DNA of 64,000 nt from Chloroflexi bacterium TSY (GTDB lineage Bacteria > Chloroflexota > Anaerolineae > Caldilineales > Caldilineaceae), in contig JAHBNG010000033.1 of the NCBI GenBank assembly GCA_019217005.1, forward strand, positions 1-64,000, in the 5' to 3' direction. The stretch's first letter is position 1. The number at the start of each line of letters is the position of its first letter. Shown here piece after piece: positions 17,801 through 26,155 of the stretch. The position numbers and the translations under genes are program-made. The notes under the pieces are model-generated. The model did not search any database, was not told the DNA's origin, and worked only from the letters and a program-made list of their open reading frames with translations.

Positions 17801-19532
17801 CAACACGTTGGGCATCGAGACCAGCGCGAACCGTGGAGCCTTTAACCCACAGCGCGTCGTCAATCTGCCTGGCTATGACCACCGCACACCGCGGCTACGA
17901 GCCTGGAAGGAGTCTATCGCAAGCTACGATCAGTTCTGGTATGATGGCAAGCGGCCACATTGTGTTTGGACCGGTAACAGTTGTGATTTCAGTGACTGGT
18001 TGGCGGCGGTCGAATCAAAAATAGCGCTTCAACCACACGGGGCGTTACAGTGGCCGTGGCAGACCAATCAACAGCTGCCCTTTCAATTTGCTGGTGCCAG
18101 TTCAGGGGCAGGGGCATCGGGTAATTTGGGGCTTGAACCAGGTGTCTTTCTGCGCTATCTGAGCAGCTATTGGGTAAACAACCATTCGTACTCCAGCAAT
18201 GATCTCGATCAGACGCCATCAATTGGCGAACCGCGCGATGGTGTTTGGAACTCATTCCGTACACACAATGGTGCCGCGGGCGGAACAAAGGGAAGAGCGA
18301 TTCAATATGGTCCCGTTGACATGGATAGGGTTCACTGGGATATGCCACGCACGGCGCAGTCTGGTTACTTGCCCATAACAGCGGCTGATACCTTTACGAA
18401 GACAAAACCTGGCTACTTTATCGCCCACAGCGCAACAGGTCGCATTATCACGTACAATCCAGATGGGCAACCAGCAGGGGCGCTCGATGTCGGCTATGCA
18501 GTGGGAGATGTCTTTGTTATCGGGCAAAACGGTTTCCATAGAGTACCCGACTCGTTCTATGTTGCACGGCCCGCGACAGGTGTTGTTGACATCTACAAGC
18601 CTTGGACTGGCGAGCAACGTTCCTATGATATCGACTTCGGCGCAGGCGATGCGTTTATCGTCGATGACCTTTCGCAGTCAACTATCTATGATGAGGTGAT
18701 TGTTGGCGATGTGAGTAGCGGTCAAGTGCGTGTCTATCCAGCGTGGCCCATCGCGATCAATGGCAACGTACCGCCCATTGCCGTGTTGAATCTGAATTTT
18801 GCTGAAGGGGATAAGCTGGGAGTGGGTGATGTTGGCGGCAATGGCACGCATGAACTTTATATTGCCCGAGCCGCCACCGGGCAGATCGACATCTATTCTG
18901 CGAGTGAACTCTTGGCCAACGGGAGCGGCACACCGATCCTCAGTGCGAACGTAGGCTACAGTGCTGGAGATGGTTTTGCTGTTGGCAACGTGATCGGCAC
19001 CATCGATAAGGATGATATCGTCCTTGGGCGGGCCGATAGCGGGATGATGGAGGTCTACAACTATAGCAGCAGCGACTATCAACTCTACACATCGTTCTTT
19101 GTGCAGTATCAGGCCAACCGTCGTCTGGCCGTCAATGATCTCGGCTATGGGACGATTCTCAACGAAGTCCTGGTTAGCATACCTGGCATTGGGGCGGTGG
19201 TCTTAAAGGCGGCCAAGAACGATGATGGTGACGACTATCAGTTTGGCTTACAGATGCTCTTCCCTGGCGCAGAAAGTTCCATCAGTTTGGAGGATGACCT
19301 CGCCGCTGGTTATTGGAGTGGCTTGCATCGCACAACCTGCGCCTATGGTGCAACAGGCATTCGCCAAAATCTGCCAGACGGAGTAGACTTGGTCTTCTCG
19401 ATTAACACCAGTGCCGACAAGCAATGTAGTGAGGAGAACAGTTGTGACAGCTATTTGGGAACCATCCGGATGAATATGCTCAATCACGGAATTTGCCGAG
19501 TCAATTGGAACAATGTGATCCCAAACCCGTAG
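14805..19532 (+). CDS. giant secreted beta-lactamase-fold serine hydrolase with repeat-domain insertion
   Basis: 1575 residues from the ATG at 14805 (AAGGAT just upstream; the N-terminus is then a signal peptide, MNIKTKPILFIKIFFF). A Thr/Pro-rich linker follows, then a Cys-rich EGF-like region (about residues 145-205). The class C beta-lactamase/DD-peptidase motifs are spread unusually far apart: Ser410-x-x-Lys413 (GSANKP), Tyr960-x-Asn962 (KYSN) and a candidate third motif at His1154 (HNGAAGG). In ordinary members SxxK and YxN are under 120 residues apart; here 550 residues lie between them, mostly beta-strand repeats of propeller type (about 430-830). A second repeat block with FG-GAP-like units (YFIAHSATGRI, LYIARAATGQI) follows from about 1190. 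It acts outside the cell; the substrate may be a peptide or ester. Confidence 0.85.
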   Translation: MNIKTKPILFIKIFFFMCVTSLLVADNTTIYAQEKSDQSATISQMTETIYLPLINGGGTGGTGDKENVTPTATPTATPLVTVTPTPTLNSTPGPLSQPLPNADRGEIVHPQDGVCAPGTHAVHIRHGWPNFPAEDDEGQGFTDSDYRCEPDESLTDAQCSDHGTSVLVGGLAACQCDTGYAGATCNVCEAGYALNEATHSCEAVTPLPTVAVSGIEQSVEAGASTVFIAKGEANHPVTAVWTLGLPSDESQISAATAADFASTGCLFSLSGDQSCQESVQGYRVGYRAPETLPEGSEVQMVQVNINPLNNPNLGLTTQSVVIIGAGGIPITGHGDPRMQPVLNNVARYMRQRCIGAASLGISRYGYPLAVYGFGREAGRAAANWHDYCGDDESKPLAEPIDHKTPFRYGSANKPISFATLRYVLKERLADHDPDLAVTAITESRFVTAQRRHPGQVRLAVWDIDAKGELIAGDVDDFDLTNFGVENVVRDLALATLSNGNIVLAVRDHENRARFGLWTIQDNNGSQLAQLTTGTLGAAGFIQENVVDVELLALRANLIGANRFVIGIRTTHGGVHLYVLQQTDGDSVQLVGYLTHADARARMLSLADVSGATGSRLALGYADGAGKLALRTYDVPENGEMVQVGSAAAGITSALDLAAFGTNRLITGVRTAEGELKLISWKINGHGPITRLKDITADPVLDLDLTMVGLDQVMGIMRLTANGTLKLATWNLADDGGFTLIHEDSAGGVSALAVQALSGQRAAVAVRTQENFLKAIVWELDQGHLTRRGGATGLKNPDSVWKENDIERMRLTGFDLPELLMPTKVHAIYNGDVEPPVLLPAVTKDGVELCPALTQYAEPEWRQMTVGHILGHRTGLPKSAPGLTTRMENLHLLRNLNNQNAFAQQEAQLRAEFGNSTVDNGKNLLGYGGATVYVVPPSTIEETFILVAGRCLPYPVGKSKYSNTSASLSGFIVEHLVGRFAAKQGYPATHEGSGLDLFFANTLGIETSANRGAFNPQRVVNLPGYDHRTPRLRAWKESIASYDQFWYDGKRPHCVWTGNSCDFSDWLAAVESKIALQPHGALQWPWQTNQQLPFQFAGASSGAGASGNLGLEPGVFLRYLSSYWVNNHSYSSNDLDQTPSIGEPRDGVWNSFRTHNGAAGGTKGRAIQYGPVDMDRVHWDMPRTAQSGYLPITAADTFTKTKPGYFIAHSATGRIITYNPDGQPAGALDVGYAVGDVFVIGQNGFHRVPDSFYVARPATGVVDIYKPWTGEQRSYDIDFGAGDAFIVDDLSQSTIYDEVIVGDVSSGQVRVYPAWPIAINGNVPPIAVLNLNFAEGDKLGVGDVGGNGTHELYIARAATGQIDIYSASELLANGSGTPILSANVGYSAGDGFAVGNVIGTIDKDDIVLGRADSGMMEVYNYSSSDYQLYTSFFVQYQANRRLAVNDLGYGTILNEVLVSIPGIGAVVLKAAKNDDGDDYQFGLQMLFPGAESSISLEDDLAAGYWSGLHRTTCAYGATGIRQNLPDGVDLVFSINTSADKQCSEENSCDSYLGTIRMNMLNHGICRVNWNNVIPNP

Positions 19533-19636
19533 GGAGGCTGTACGCTGGATTCAAGTAGCAGAGAACCAAAATAAAACCGCGAAAGGAAGGAATGTCTGGC
19601 TCTTCTTCAATTCCTTCACTCCCTTCATTGAAGAAC

Positions 19637-19678
19637 AAACAGTCCGTAAAAGGTCGTAGATCTTTCTACGGACTGTTT
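19637..19678 (+). terminator. 12-bp hairpin downstream of the giant hydrolase gene
   Basis: AAACAGTCCGTA (19637-19648) pairs exactly with 19667-19678. The loop itself holds a small palindrome around CGTAGATCTTTCTACG. It lies about 105 bases after the stop codon and just before the repeat array. It may terminate the transcript or be a minimal form of the element at 20225, whose ends it resembles (GTAAAAGGTCGTAG). Confidence 0.4.
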
Positions 19679-19839
19679 ATTCTATAGATCTGTCGTAGCG
19701 CAAACAGCTTGTTTGCGCATGCTTCGTCTACCTAGAATCATCCAAGCTGAGCAAAGAAGCGGATCTGCGAGCCAATCAGTCAACCGACTGCATTCGGAAC
19801 AAGGTACCTGTTCCGTCGAAGAGCATGAACAAACAGGCT
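19675..19839. repeat. 165-bp long repeat, unit 1
   Basis: The unit recurs at 20060-20224 with only a few differences, and its first ~42 bases recur at 20440. It contains a perfect 9-bp hairpin with 3-base loop (GCGCAAACA, 19698-19718) and a near-palindrome around GGTACC, and ends in AAACAGGCT. No reading frame is conserved between units. Units 1 and 2 are each followed by a different inverted-repeat element at the terminal AGGCT. Confidence 0.8.
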
Positions 19840-20054
19840 CAGTAGATCCAAATTTCAGGTTTTGAGAGAGAATTCTGGCTAAACAGTTGACATAAATACA
19901 AATTTGCCGGTCGATATCTAGTTTTTGCGTTAGATTTGGGCGATTTTCAGATATGAAATAGGTTGTTTTCTGTAACCGAAATCTGAATAAATGACTCCAA
20001 AATCCCTGCAATCTCGACTGAAAATCGCCAAAAACGCCAAATTTGGATCTACTG
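19840..20054. mobile_element. 215-bp MITE family B, copy 1
   Basis: The ends are CAGTAGATCCAAATTT and its complement, and the flanks are AGGCT on both sides (19835-19839, 20055-20059). A second copy in opposite orientation lies at 52707-52921; by eye the two differ at one position in 215. No transposase is encoded. Here it sits at the end of repeat unit 1; removing it with one AGGCT gives the same joint seen in undisturbed copies (AAACAGGCTGTTT). Confidence 0.88.
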
Positions 20055-20059
20055 AGGCT

Positions 20060-20224
20060 GTTTATTCTACAGATCTGTCGTAGCGCAAACAGCTTGTTTG
20101 CGCATGCTTCGTCTACCTAGAATCATCCAAGCTGAGCAAAGAAGCGGGTCTGCGAGCCAACCGGTCAACCAACTGCATTCGAAACAAGGTACCTGTTCCG
20201 TCGAAGAGCATGAACAAACAGGCT
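20060..20224. repeat. 165-bp long repeat, unit 2
   Basis: Near-identical to 19675-19839, in the same orientation and of the same length. It keeps the internal hairpin and the AAACAGGCT end. It is followed by a different palindromic element at 20225. Confidence 0.8.
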
Positions 20225-20434
20225 GTAGAAAGTCGTAGGACTTTCCCCCCTTTTGGTCACAAAGTCTTACCCCCCTTTCAGAGTAAGGTAGTGAGCAACT
20301 AGGATTCGTACCATAAATTGCTCGACTAAATACGGGCTTGTTCAGGTCAGTTCTCGTCGCACCGACTTGAAGCTCTCGAGCAGGTGGGGTAAGACTTCGT
20401 GACTAGATCGGGGTAAAGTCCTACGACCATTTAC
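20225..20434. mobile_element. 210-bp long-armed palindromic element flanked by AGGCT
   Basis: The ends GTAGAAAGTCGTAGGACTTT and the complement at 20415-20434 match at 17 of 20 positions. An inner pair (20256-20274 with 20386-20403, GTCAC.AAGTCTTACCCC) extends the stem. AGGCT flanks both sides (20220-20224, 20435-20439). No gene inside. Probably a MITE unrelated to family B that used the same target sequence. Confidence 0.65.
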
Positions 20435-20439
20435 AGGCT

Positions 20440-20481
20440 GTTTGTTCTACAGATCTGTCGTAACGCAAACAGCTTGTTTGC
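20440..20481. repeat. 165-bp repeat, truncated unit 3
   Basis: About 42 bases match the start of units 1 and 2, including most of the AAACAGCTTGTTT hairpin, and then similarity stops. The remaining bases to 20561 hold no recognisable feature and lie just beyond the stop of the convergent sulfatase pseudogene. Confidence 0.65.
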
Positions 20482-20561
20482 TCAGCCTCACCAACAACTA
20501 GTCTTGCCATTTGGACGAAACAATGATTAAGGCCAGAAACAGGAAGTTTATCGATAATCCA

Positions 20562-21698
20562 TTAGTGTCGCACATCGACATCATAATACTCGGTGTGATA
20601 ACCTGGCCAACTCTGATTGCGTCGATCCGCAACCGATTCATCTGGCTCTGGATGTTCCACCCATGCACCATCTTTTACGGCCGGCGAGTTGCGTTCTGTA
20701 TGGCGATGAATGAGTTCTTGCTTCAGCTTTTCCTGCCTGACCGCATGTTTCGCCTGGCCGGCCAAATTGACCAACTCGTGAGGATCGGATGCCAGATCAA
20801 AGAGCTGTTCCTTGCCGCCCACGGGATACCAGATGTACTTCCACTGACCGTCAGTAATCCCACAATAACCAGGTGCCTCCACTGAGCCATTCATCGCCTC
20901 TAGATATTGGCGTGGCTGGGTCAATTCGCCACGAACCAACGCCGTCAGATCTTGGCTGTCGATAATGATCTCCGGTGGTACGAGATCAAACGATTGTTTT
21001 TCGCGTAGTAATCAAAAGGCATAGGGACAATCCTCTCCTTCGCTCCAGTCACCAAAGAATGGCTCTGGAATGGGACAGTTGCGATACATGGAGTAGTAGG
21101 GTTCTGGTGGATCAAGTGGTGGGTGAGGCTTGGAGAAGGAACTCCAGAGGAAGAAAGGCAGAGTGGGGTCACGTCGTTCACGGATGTACTCGACACACTG
21201 TTCGGCTGTCCATGCCGTCAGCGTCTGGCTTTCAGGGACAGTCGCCATCCCAGGATAGAGTTCATTCTGACCAAGACCGTGCCGCATCGGCTGCACGTCA
21301 TAGCCCATTCTGCCCATGTGACGATAGTAATCTTCGGGCAAGATCATCTCTTGAAATCCATGACGAGCGCGCTGAGGCGTGAAGTGCATCTTGCCAATTG
21401 CGGCAGTCTGATAGCCCAACGCATTCAAGCAACTGGGCAACGTATTCTCGTTACTTGGAATCGCTCTGGACGATGGCCCATTGCCTGGCATCCCGTGATT
21501 GACTACGTACTTGCCCGTCATGATTGACATGCGCGACGGCACACAGATGGGACAGTCAGCATAGGCTCGGCGAAAGGTGATTCCTTCACGACAGAGATGG
21601 TCAAAGTGAGGCGTACGCATAAAGGATGGGGCCGCGTAGCCAGCAGCGTCAAAGCGTTGTTGGTCGGTGGTGATCAGAAGGATGTTGGGCTGATTCAT
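20562..21698 (-). pseudogene. sulfatase pseudogene: central deletion and in-frame TGA
   Basis: The N-terminal part (from the ATG at 21698) is a type I sulfatase: NILLITTDQQRFD with the first metal-binding Asp, and CVPSR with Cys52 as the residue converted to formylglycine. Reading stops at TGA 21012-21014 after CPYAF, but the same frame continues to 20562 with clear sulfatase C-terminal sequence (LFDLASDPHELVNLAG). Only about 25 codons separate the halves, where family members have well over 100, including the second metal site (usually an SDHGE-type motif), which is missing. So a large internal deletion plus a stop have inactivated it. It is followed upstream by two small genes and a second sulfatase. 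Confidence 0.87.
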
Positions 21699-21731
21699 AT
21701 GGTATTGTCCGATTAAACATACCAATAGACG

Positions 21732-22109
21732 TCATCTTTTACAATTAATAGTAGATTCAGGCAATTGCGCCTGAATGGGGACCGTTTCTGGTGTTGAGCT
21801 ATATACGTATTTGTTGCGGAGAATTTTGCGGATTGCAGCAGCACTTTCACCTTCAACGATGCAAATTTCAGGAAGCAAACGATAGTTATGAGCATATTCA
21901 CCAAAAGCTGTATGATAATTTTCAAGCGTTAGCTTTTGCTCTTTGACGCGTTGCATGATTATGGACCAAATTGCTGTGCTGACTGTATGCTGAACGCTTC
22001 CTTGAAGCCTCATATGTGGAGGCTCTGATTCCCAGTATGTAATCGCTCCAACTGTTTCCCATTCACCATCTTGTTTTATCTCTTGAAGGATGCGATATTT
22101 GACTTTCAT
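21732..22109 (-). CDS. hypothetical protein, second gene of a small pair
   Basis: A 125-residue protein I do not recognise. The N-terminal half is predicted beta-rich (VKYRILQEIKQDGEW, AITYWESEPPHMRL) and the middle helical; the C-terminus is basic. There is no signal peptide or membrane segment. Its ATG follows the stop of the upstream small gene by 1 base (TAAAATG), so the two are co-translated. The pair lies between two sulfatase genes on the same strand. A toxin-antitoxin or regulator pair is possible from size and coupling only. Confidence 0.6.
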   Translation of the reverse strand: MKVKYRILQEIKQDGEWETVGAITYWESEPPHMRLQGSVQHTVSTAIWSIIMQRVKEQKLTLENYHTAFGEYAHNYRLLPEICIVEGESAAAIRKILRNKYVYSSTPETVPIQAQLPESTINCKR

Positions 22110-22110
22110 T

Positions 22111-22374
22111 TTACGTCTTCCCTTGTCTACGTAGCTTGGCTAATAGTTTTTCCGCCTCGAAAATTTCCTCTTCTGAAGGCGCGACAAAAGGTAGATTCGT
22201 CTCAAAAAGATCGTCCCAATCACCAGTCTGAATATCATCCCATGTTCCTATATCAAGATGAGATTGCATTGCTTGCAGATACGTGTAAACATTAGTTAAG
22301 TCGTTTTCCGTGATTGCATATTCTACTATGAGCTGTGGATCAAAGTCTTCTAATCTTACATTGAAGCTAGCCAT
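22111..22374 (-). CDS. small acidic hypothetical protein, first gene of a pair
   Basis: 87 residues from the ATG at 22374 (a TTG at 22386 is also open). The product is strongly acidic, with many Asp and Glu in the middle (GTWDDIQTGDWDDLFE) and a helical C-terminus rich in Lys and Glu (EEEIFEAEKLLAKLRRQ). I do not recognise the family. It is tightly coupled to the 125-residue gene that follows. Size and charge would fit an antitoxin, but no DNA-binding motif is visible. Confidence 0.58.
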   Translation of the reverse strand: MASFNVRLEDFDPQLIVEYAITENDLTNVYTYLQAMQSHLDIGTWDDIQTGDWDDLFETNLPFVAPSEEEIFEAEKLLAKLRRQGKT

Positions 22375-22454
22375 GTATGAATCCAATTTACGATTCTGAG
22401 ATTTCTGGCTGATAAGTATCAGATGAGGCGGTGTAGCTTATGGAAATTGGATTG

Positions 22455-24096
22455 TCAAGACTTCATTTTAGCTTCAAAATAGTTCATTGTTTCGTTGATG
22501 TTTAAACTATGTTTACCATCATCGGATCGTAATACATTATCCCCCGCAATAACGTTAGCCTCTTCGTCTACATGAACCGGACTCGGTTGTTCAAAGAGGA
22601 CCCAATTTAGTAGACTCTGACGTAAAGCAAGAATCTCATCTTGGTAAGCTGGCTCGTCATAAAGATTGACCATTTCCAGTGGATCTGCTGCCAAATCGAA
22701 AAATTGTGATTGTTCCGGATTGGCGCAAAGAAGTAGCTTACGCGTCTGTGTACGCACCATGTATTCGGAGCCTCGCCCTGCTTCGGCAAAGACGACATCT
22801 CTTTGTTGACTCTCATCGAGCAGATCCATACCGGCAAAGGTCTTTGGAATCTCGCAGTCTGCGCAATTGAGCATTGTTGGTCCCAGGTCCGTACTGTTGA
22901 CGAATCGATTGCTCACCTGATCTACCTGAATCTGACCGGGGTATTTTACAATGAGCGGCACCTTGATCAGTGGATCGTACATGTAGTTCCCTTTGAGCAA
23001 GAGATGGTGAAAACCCAGGTACTCCCCATGATCGCTGTTGTAGACGATTAGCGTATTCTCATAAAGGCCGCGCGCTTTTAGTGTCGCAATCATACGCCCA
23101 ACATGGTGGTCGATCTGTGAGATTGTGGCGTAATAATAAGCCATTCCCTGACGTAGTTGGGCTTCGGTCATTGCTTCGTATGAGAAATAGCCAGGATGGT
23201 AGGCGAGATCCTGTGGCAGAGGTTCGCAGATCCATCCTGGTAGCAACGTCAGCACATTGGGATCATACATTTCGCTCCAGGGCGCGGGCGGATCAAAGGG
23301 ATGATGAGGCTTAATAAAGCTTGCCATCAGCAAGTTTGGTTGATTGACATCCCAGGATTGCAGCGCTTCGACGGCCCGATCACCGATCCAAGTGGTTGAA
23401 TGATGAGCTTCATCCAAGTTCGATTCCATTGCACCGAAAGAACACCAATATTCCTCTGGCGCATTCTGACGATATTGGCGCTCCTGATCAATCAGATCAA
23501 TGGTATCTGCCAATCCCTCTGAACGCAACCAACGATGGTAGTCATCTTCATAACGGCCTGGACCATTCTGTTCAGCCAGCACCATCTCATCGAAACCCAC
23601 ATCCAAATAGGTAGGGGTAAAGTGCATTTTGCCCACAGCTTTGGTGCGATAGCCTGCCTTCTGCAATTCACGCGGAAAGGTCGGTAAGCCAGCCGGTAAC
23701 GTGGCATAGTTGCTACCCGCCAGATGTTGGCGTACGTAAAGACTGGTCAAAAACGAATAACGGGAGGGCGTACAGACGGGATAGGGGCAAAAGCTATTCG
23801 TGTAGCGAATCCCATTGGCAGCAAGACCGTCGATATAAGGTGTCTGTACATCTGCGTTTCCATAGGCACCAATGGGGGTGGTTCAGAATTAGGTTTACAC
23901 TTTTGATACATAGATAAAAATCTATATGAGGTCATTTTCTGCCTGAGCATGGCTCAAAGTAGAAAATATAAACATCTTTTCTCTTTGCAAAAATGTAAAC
24001 CTAATTGTCCGCCTAAAATGAACCACCCCCACCAATGCAGTCAAAACGATGCTGGTCGGCTTGGATGATCAGAATATTGGGGCGGCTGTTATTCAT
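22455..24096 (-). pseudogene. type I sulfatase interrupted by a 155-bp MITE
   Basis: From the ATG at 24096 the protein begins MNNSRPNILIIQADQHRFDC, is cut after codon 22 by the element at 23875-24029, and resumes with GAYGNADVQTPYIDG. Removing the element and one 8-bp duplication gives one frame of 492 residues. That product has all the sulfatase signals: CTPSR with Cys54 as the formylglycine precursor, SDHGEYLG with the second metal site, and a Lys in LLLKGNY. It would cleave sulfate esters from a polysaccharide or small molecule. The damage is a single recent insertion; otherwise the gene is intact. The 3' fragment alone (from 23750) lacks the catalytic Cys. Confidence 0.92.
23875..24029. 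mobile_element. 155-bp MITE family C, copy 1
   Basis: The terminal repeats are GGGGTGGTTCA (23875-) and its complement ending at 24029. An 8-bp target duplication, CACCAATG, is present at 23867-23874 and 24030-24037. The copy at 41501-41655 has the same length, lies in opposite orientation and differs at about two positions. It has no coding capacity. Internal segments ATTAGGTTTACA and TGTAAACCTAAT also pair. Confidence 0.93.
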
Positions 24097-24340
24097 TGAT
24101 GACTCTTCAATTGTGGATATCTGTTAAAATTCAGTATAATAGACTGTTCGAATCTGTCAATTGTCGATTGAAATTTGCGAGATGCATCACTTACTGGGCA
24201 AATATCTTCACGAGTTTTTCACAAGATGGTCATATTTGTTGCGTATACTGATCAGGCCACAAAGCGAGGCTATTCCAAAGAATTATGGCTCAAGGGACAT
24301 ACGTGTTGCGTATTGCGTGATACAAGTCGAGAATAACGAT

Positions 24341-26155
24341 ATGGATTTGATACCTATGTATATCTACCGTACTTTGCTACCCATTCTCTTTTTACTGTTC
24401 TTATTGTTACAAATTGTGACCAATACATCTCAAAAAGCAGTACTCGGCGCACCGCTGGCTCAAGGCGGTGAGGGTACCTGGGATGAGCGCTTTACATTGC
24501 CCGGTATGGAGTGAGATACGCTGACGAATTTGGCCTTTGTGAGCGCGCTGACCAGAGATGGAGACGACCTATATGCCGTCGGTCGTTTTACCACTGGCAG
24601 CCAGCATGAGGCCAATTATGTGGGGCGATGGGATGGGCGACGCTGGCACGCTTTAGGGGAGGGGCTGGATGAGCGCGCCTTTGCTGTTGCTGTGGAAGGC
24701 AATCGAGTCTATGTTGGTGGCCAGTTTACAAAAGCGGCCAACAAAACCGTCAATGGCATTGCGATGTGGGATGGCGCGCAATGGACCGCGTTGGGCAACA
24801 GTCAGACTATGGGTGTAGCTGTGGATGACCGCAACAAGCCAGAGTGGGTCAACACGATTGCTGTAGATGGGAACAATGTCTATATTGGTGGTCAGTTTGC
24901 CAGTGTGGATGGCGTACGGGCCCAGAATCTTGCCATGTGGGACGGCGCTCGTTGGTCCGCGGTTGGCGGTGGGACGGATGCAGAGGTAGAAGTGTTGCTA
25001 TTTCACGATGGGACACTCTATGTAGGTGGCGACTTTACACAGGTGGGGGCGTTGAATGCAAATGGGATTGCCACGTGGGATGGCGCAGCGTGGTCCCCAT
25101 TGGGGCAAGGGGTGGAGAGCAACTTTGATGGAACGACGGTCTACACCATCATGGTCGATGATTCCGTGAACGATGGGGATGTCTATGTGGGTGGTTATTT
25201 TCAGCGCGCTGGCGGTCGAGTTGCTAACTCAGTGGCGAGATGGGACGGCGCTCAGTGGCACTCGCTGGACACAGGAGCATTAATCGATGATGAATTTCTG
25301 GGCAGAGTCTATAGTCTGTCGAGGAACAACGGCAAAATCTATGCCGGTGGTGATTTTAACTCTGTAGGCAATGTTGGTGCACACAACATTGCCGCATGGG
25401 ATGGTAACGAATGGAACCTTCTTGGCGGAACAGATGGCCCCGTTTTTACTGTGGCTGCACGCCCGGGCAGAGGTGTCTACCTTGGCGGAAATTTTGAAAA
25501 ATCGGGCGGGCTCTATACATACAACATTGCCCAATTCAATGATCCTGGCTGGCGCGCCTTCGGGCAGGGCGTTGCCAATCAGACCATCGCGGGGACCGTC
25601 CATGCTGCGGCACGTGATGCACAAAACCAGCTATTTGTGGGTGGCTTTATCAGGCGTGTAGGTGGTTTACCTGTTTCCCATATCGCCATGTGGGATGGCG
25701 AGACCTGGTCAGCATTGGGGGACGGCGTCAATGGGCGTGTTCGTACAATTGCTGTCGATGGGGATAATGTTTATGTGGGTGGCGATTTTTCACAGGCTGG
25801 AGGAATTAGCGCCAAGAGCATTGCCGTGTGGAACAAGGTGGAGGAAACGTGGTCCCCGTTGGGGAGTGGTACCAATGATGATGTACATGTGTTGTTTGTT
25901 CACAATGGCTGGCTCTATGCGGGTGGCAAATTTACCAGCGCGGGCACTGTCAGCTCTATGTATGTTGCACGTTGGGATGGAGCAAGGTGGCATCGTCTAG
26001 GCCAGCAACCCTATTCTTTTGTTTGTCGTAGCTCGATAGGCTCGGTAACGCATGGTGTGCGTGACATTGCCGTCATGGGCAGTCGGATTTTTTTTGCCGG
26101 TCAATTTATCCGGATGAGCTTTGACGAGACCTGTATTAACTTTACTTTCTGGTAA
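24341..26155 (+). pseudogene. secreted beta-propeller repeat protein with premature TGA, 3' end cut by IS
   Basis: The ATG at 24341 gives a signal peptide (LLPILFLLFLLLQIVT). At codon 58 an in-frame TGA (24512-24514) follows LPGME, and the same frame then runs to 26155 with about ten repeats of 45-50 residues carrying VYVGGQFT and NGIAMWDGAQWTALG patterns. Repeats of this kind form extracellular beta-propellers, often for binding. The final stop codon (26153-26155) lies inside the terminal repeat of the IS starting at 26139, so the natural C-terminus is lost as well. TGA is used as a normal stop by neighbouring genes, so recoding is unlikely. Confidence 0.83.

Noticed and set aside
19682..20011. 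A minus-strand frame that shares about 60 residues with the end of the 51260 frame
   Set aside because: The similarity comes from the two copies of the 215-bp MITE, read in corresponding frames; it is not a protein family.
24512..24514. TGA read through as an amino acid (recoding)
   Set aside because: TGA ends many normal genes here (for example the dehydrogenase-like gene at 983 and galK at 53279), and no selenocysteine hairpin is visible; a nonsense mutation is simpler.
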